Part shown: positions 42,571 to 44,854 of the stretch, one piece after another
How positions within the stretch are numbered: the first letter of the stretch is position 1
How the letters are laid out: each line of letters opens with the position of its first letter
From: a virus
Direction: 5' to 3' (one strand)
IMG/VR virus record: IMGVR_UViG_3300037847_001486
Span: 1-44,854 of that record
DNA length: 44,854 nucleotides
Notes under the pieces: model-generated
Told to the model about the DNA's origin: nothing
The model's input: only the letters and a program-made list of their open reading frames with translations
Databases searched by the model: none
Program-made: the position numbers and the translations under genes

Positions 42571-43082
42571 TTAATAGCAATGTTTTTAGTGAACATCCTA
42601 TATAGTTTTTCTCCATCTATGTCGAACTCGTATTCGCTGTCAGGAGTAAAAGATACTAAATCACCAGCTTGTATGCCTAATGATTCTAGTTCTTTATTGA
42701 TGTACTTCATTTCTCCTGTAAGGTGTTCTCCCGTAGGCTTAACGAAACAATACTTACCTGGGCACTTCCATCCTCCCTTGTGCGAGTACATAAAGAATTG
42801 ATCCGGATCAACAAGGAACAGGTCATCCTTCAAGTAGCTCCTGCCACTTCGATGCCTACCCTTCATATCATTGTAAGTTCTAAATACGTTGTGATGAACT
42901 ATCAGGGTGTCTCCCTTTTTTATATCCCCCTTGTATCCAATAGGAGTTTCTACCACTAACGCTTTCCGATTAGTGATTGTGTGGTCTTCGTGAGTATTGC
43001 TTAGGATAAGACCAAACTCATTCTCATTGTTGTATCGCAAGCCACCCTCAGGCTTTACGATGAAGCAATATGGTGATTGCAT
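42558..43082 (-). CDS. GroES-like protein (174 aa)
   Basis: The arrangement of strands resembles co-chaperonin GroES, possibly twice. The N-terminal part has FIVKPEGGLRYNN, ALVVETPIGYKGDIKKGDTLIVHH and a VDPDQFFMY end. The C-terminal part has GIQAGDLVSFTPDSEYEF and IDGEKLYRMFTKNIAI, which match the GroES pattern VKVGDxVxY...IDGEExLILxxxDI. Phages use such proteins to fold capsid proteins with host GroEL (T4 gp31 is the classic case). The similarity is by eye only. It shares one base with the gene before it. Confidence 0.5.
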   Translation of the reverse strand: MQSPYCFIVKPEGGLRYNNENEFGLILSNTHEDHTITNRKALVVETPIGYKGDIKKGDTLIVHHNVFRTYNDMKGRHRSGRSYLKDDLFLVDPDQFFMYSHKGGWKCPGKYCFVKPTGEHLTGEMKYINKELESLGIQAGDLVSFTPDSEYEFDIDGEKLYRMFTKNIAIKWKK

Positions 43083-43300
43083 TAAAAATTAATATTATAT
43101 TCTACTGATACAGGCATATTAGGGCCAAAGGACTTCCACAGCATTACTTCGTTTTTCTGCTCAATCCAAACCTTAAATGTACCCTGCTCTTCTTTTATTA
43201 AATGAATCTTATGGTTTCCACCAAGGACATCCTGCCCTACGATGTAATGCATAGCACTATTCTTGTAATCAGCTCCTATTGAAATCTTTCTGATTTGCAT
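43082..43300 (-). CDS. Small conserved phage protein (72 aa)
   Basis: A 72-residue beta-rich protein: QIRKISIGADYKNSAMHYIV, then GGNHKIHLIKEEQ and an end PVSVEYNINF. I recognise this N- and C-terminal pattern from many Bacteroidetes phages, where it lies close to terminase and fibre genes and has no assigned role. It abuts the fibre gene (one shared base) and the GroES-like gene (one shared base). A minor structural or assembly role is possible but not shown. Confidence 0.7.
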   Translation of the reverse strand: MQIRKISIGADYKNSAMHYIVGQDVLGGNHKIHLIKEEQGTFKVWIEQKNEVMLWKSFGPNMPVSVEYNINF

Positions 43301-44109
43301 TACTCTGCTCTATATACCATAACGGCTGTCGGAGGAGAGCCTGCCATACCACTGATTGATGTTGATGTGCCAACAAAACCAGCGTTACCACCAGTCTTTA
43401 CACCAAAGAAAAATTTAACCGTAGTATTTACGGAGGTGACTTTTATAGGGAATGAAATACTCATATTTCTAACAACAGTAGATGCGGGGAGAACATGTGT
43501 CATATCATTCAAAGAGCCTAAAGCACCATTAATTTCATATCGTATATGAACAGTAGATGCCGCACCTCCGACATTCCCAACGTTGAAGTTTGTTTGAATA
43601 ATGTAATTTCCTAAACTCTTTAGTGTAATTGTCCCATCGGCAGCTAAGTCAGCGTGAGTATTTGTTTCAGCACCTCCTAAAAGAACCTGCGTCTTTGTTG
43701 CTGTACCCGCAAGCGTTTGGTCTGCTGCTGTTTTAGCATCCATAGCTACGACATACCCACTCAAAGATGTTATGTCAGTTATGAGAGCTTTCTTTGGGTT
43801 GCTACTATCACTAGCGTCTAACAATAAGAAGTGGTCATTTGCAACATCTGCCGTTACTAATGATGGGGCTTTAAATACATCAGACACTACAAACTTCTTG
43901 GCATTGTCACTGTCGCTAGTGTCTAGACCAATTAACTTATCATCTACCTGTGGTGTAGCAGATGGCAGTGAACCCAACATAGGGCTAGCCATAGAACCCA
44001 CTGTTACCGTCTTAGTATTGTTAGAGTCGCTTACATCCGTTGCAACCATATAATCCCCACTAGCAGGTGTTACCGTTGGGTACTGTGTAGTGTTAGATAT
44101 CTTTCCCAT
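43300..44109 (-). CDS. Appendage (fibre/receptor-binding type) protein with three internal repeats (269 aa)
   Basis: Three repeats of about 37 residues open the protein: DYMVATDVSDSNNTKTVTVG (19-38), DKLIGLDTSDSDNAKKFVV (57-75) and DHFLLLDASDSSNPKKALI (92-110), each a strand, an Asp/Ser/Asn turn and a strand. This repeat form is common in virion-attached N-terminal parts of phage fibres. The C-terminal 150 residues are beta-rich and end in a hydrophobic strand, suggesting a jelly-roll head. Receptor binding is inferred. It overlaps the coiled-coil gene upstream by 17 bases. Confidence 0.75.
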   Translation of the reverse strand: MGKISNTTQYPTVTPASGDYMVATDVSDSNNTKTVTVGSMASPMLGSLPSATPQVDDKLIGLDTSDSDNAKKFVVSDVFKAPSLVTADVANDHFLLLDASDSSNPKKALITDITSLSGYVVAMDAKTAADQTLAGTATKTQVLLGGAETNTHADLAADGTITLKSLGNYIIQTNFNVGNVGGAASTVHIRYEINGALGSLNDMTHVLPASTVVRNMSISFPIKVTSVNTTVKFFFGVKTGGNAGFVGTSTSISGMAGSPPTAVMVYRAE

Positions 44110-44347
44110 TCTTTTTGTTTATTTCTCCTGTTTCTAAATTAAGAGATACATCCGCTCCGTGTTCAGCCGTAATACTATCCTCTACTGCTTGAAGGGCTTT
44201 ACCTGTAGCAATGGACTCTTGAACTACTTGGTGCTTATGCAACTCTAGCCTAGCGATGGTGTCCGTTAGTCTTGCCATCTTAGACCTTAATTCTTTAATC
44301 GACTCTAGTTGTTGTTTCTTTAATTTCATTTTGTTTAATTTTTTCAT
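44093..44347 (-). CDS. Small coiled-coil protein (84 aa)
   Basis: An 84-residue protein that is almost wholly coiled coil up to residue 60 (KKQQLESIKELRSKMARLTD and on), followed by a short tail (LNLETGEINKK). Similar short coiled-coil proteins next to holin genes are familiar from Bacteroidetes phages. It overlaps the holin gene by 53 bases and the fibre gene by 17 bases. It may take part in lysis or fibre assembly; neither is shown by the sequence. Confidence 0.65.
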   Translation of the reverse strand: MKKLNKMKLKKQQLESIKELRSKMARLTDTIARLELHKHQVVQESIATGKALQAVEDSITAEHGADVSLNLETGEINKKNGKDI

Positions 44348-44573
44348 ATGTCCTCATCCCACCTAGACCTAGCATCGTTACAAGTATTGTAATCAGATGA
44401 TCCATCTGTGCAGGTTCACCATATCGTTCCGTGAAGATAACAATAATATCTCTAGCAATAAAGTTGTACAAAAGTGCCAACCCACACACCCAACCTATAG
44501 TTGGTCTCCACCCGGCACGAAACATCTCCCAACCTTTACTCTCCAGAATTGAGTTCGTAAAGTCTTTCATCAA
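44295..44573 (-). CDS. Holin (3-TM type)
   Basis: Makes holes in the inner membrane to release the endolysin. The signature of the 3-TM holin superfamily is clear: GWRPTIGWVCGLALLYNF (21-38, start of the first membrane helix), an amphipathic second segment and HLITILVTMLGLGGMRTYEK (59-78). The end is charged. An ATG one codon later is an alternative start. Length 92 is a little short for the family. It overlaps neighbours on both sides, forming a lysis-associated cassette apart from the amidase gene at 25381. Confidence 0.87.
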   Translation of the reverse strand: MMKDFTNSILESKGWEMFRAGWRPTIGWVCGLALLYNFIARDIIVIFTERYGEPAQMDHLITILVTMLGLGGMRTYEKIKQNEIKETTTRVD

Positions 44574-44796
44574 GTCTGTCGATTTTAGTATTCATTACGT
44601 CAAGCTGTCTTTGGATTCCGTCGAGAGAAACTTTAATCTCTTCAGCAGATATCTCTTGTGGAGGAAGCATCTTAGCCTCATCTATTTCAGCCTTCAATTC
44701 AAAGTATGCTACGAATATTGAGAATATAATCCCCATTATCCATACAAAGGTTGACATTGGCATGCCGACAACGGTATCTTTCGTTATCAGTTTCAT
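44536..44796 (-). CDS. Small membrane protein with coiled coil, possible spanin or holin partner (86 aa)
   Basis: One N-terminal membrane helix (MSTFVWIMGIIFSIFVAYFE, about 14-33) is followed by a charged coiled coil (GIQRQLDVMNTKIDRLDERL, about 60-79). This form resembles an inner-membrane spanin or a holin accessory protein, and it overlaps the holin gene by 38 bases. No lipobox partner is visible in the window. It is the first late gene in the window, with a promoter-like element just upstream. Confidence 0.68.
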   Translation of the reverse strand: MKLITKDTVVGMPMSTFVWIMGIIFSIFVAYFELKAEIDEAKMLPPQEISAEEIKVSLDGIQRQLDVMNTKIDRLDERLYELNSGE

Positions 44797-44801
44797 GCCC
44801 T

Positions 44802-44832
44802 TAAAATTACTATTTTTTTACCATTGCAAAAA
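44802..44832 (-). promoter_or_regulatory. Probable late promoter before the first late gene
   Basis: On the - strand TTTTTG (44832-44827) is followed by 17 bases and TAATTTTA (44809-44802), close to the Flavobacterium consensus TTG-N17-23-TAnnTTTG with a final A in place of G. The ATG at 44796 is 5 bases downstream, the same spacing as for the TATCTTTA motifs at 24483 and 33519. It would start the whole leftward late operon, with almost no leader. Confidence 0.45.
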
Positions 44833-44854
44833 CTTAGGAGAATAGTGGATTCCC

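Noticed and set aside
1-44854. Stop codon reassignment (TAG or TGA read through), as in some crAss-like phages
   Set aside because: TAG and TGA end genes at natural boundaries immediately next to following starts, for example TAG at 2148-2150 and TGA at 477-479.
1-44854. Window as a complete circular genome closed end to end
   Set aside because: Joining the two ends puts a TAG in frame 10 bases before position 1 with no ATG, GTG or TTG start between, so the first gene would remain without a normal start.

Overview
The window looks like most of the genome of a virulent, short-tailed (podovirus-type) phage of a Bacteroidetes host, probably aquatic Flavobacteriia. The virion genes (terminase, portal, scaffold, major capsid protein, two ring proteins, a very long tail stabilisation protein) resemble, from memory, those of crAss-like and related marine Bacteroidetes podoviruses. 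Most starts have A/T-rich leaders without a Shine-Dalgarno, and several intergenic regions carry the Bacteroidetes promoter pattern (TTTG, about 19 bases, TAnnTTTG). No integrase, repressor, tRNA, DNA polymerase or RNA polymerase was seen. The first gene is cut by the window edge, so the window is a segment or an arbitrarily opened genome. TAA, TAG and TGA all end genes.

Left arm (1-12331, all + strand, early genes). Small unknown proteins (1-2150) include a likely promoter with an inverted repeat around its -33 element (1392-1442). Then come a 5-methylcytosine methyltransferase with a second conserved phage gene nested inside it in another frame (2137-3138), small proteins including a DnaA domain IV-like protein, and a compact recombination set: Sak3-type annealing protein, RecE-like exonuclease and a 76-residue protein ending in an SSB-like tip. 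A strong terminator follows (5760-5788). After it are a primase-helicase, an SF2 helicase, a PAPS reductase-like PP-loop enzyme, a VRR-NUC nuclease, a second DnaA domain IV-like protein and a metallophosphoesterase.

Right arm (44796 down to 12318, all - strand, late genes). Read in the direction of transcription: a small membrane/coiled-coil protein, a 3-TM holin, a coiled-coil protein, a repeat-bearing appendage protein, two small proteins (one GroES-like), a previously hidden 59-residue gene, a small-terminase candidate, large terminase, portal, scaffold and major capsid protein. Next is a stretch (about 35.0-33.5 kb) where three intrinsic terminators alternate with promoter-like motifs, around a 245-residue protein and a tandem pair of small paralogues. 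Ring proteins, the 1796-residue stabilisation protein, a peptidoglycan amidase, a tail protein and three internal/ejection proteins follow. The last is a 3068-residue giant with a HExxH motif, an EF-hand-like loop, an Ig-like segment and TPRs.

The two arms converge and overlap by 14 bases at 12318-12331. The early arm copies, recombines and methylates DNA, probably using the host polymerase unless the phage one lies outside the window. The late arm packages DNA, builds the particle and lyses the cell. The most notable observations are two out-of-frame gene overlaps (in the methyltransferase and at the terminase), the terminator-promoter couplets in the capsid region, and the repeated promoter-like motif placed 5 bases before start codons.
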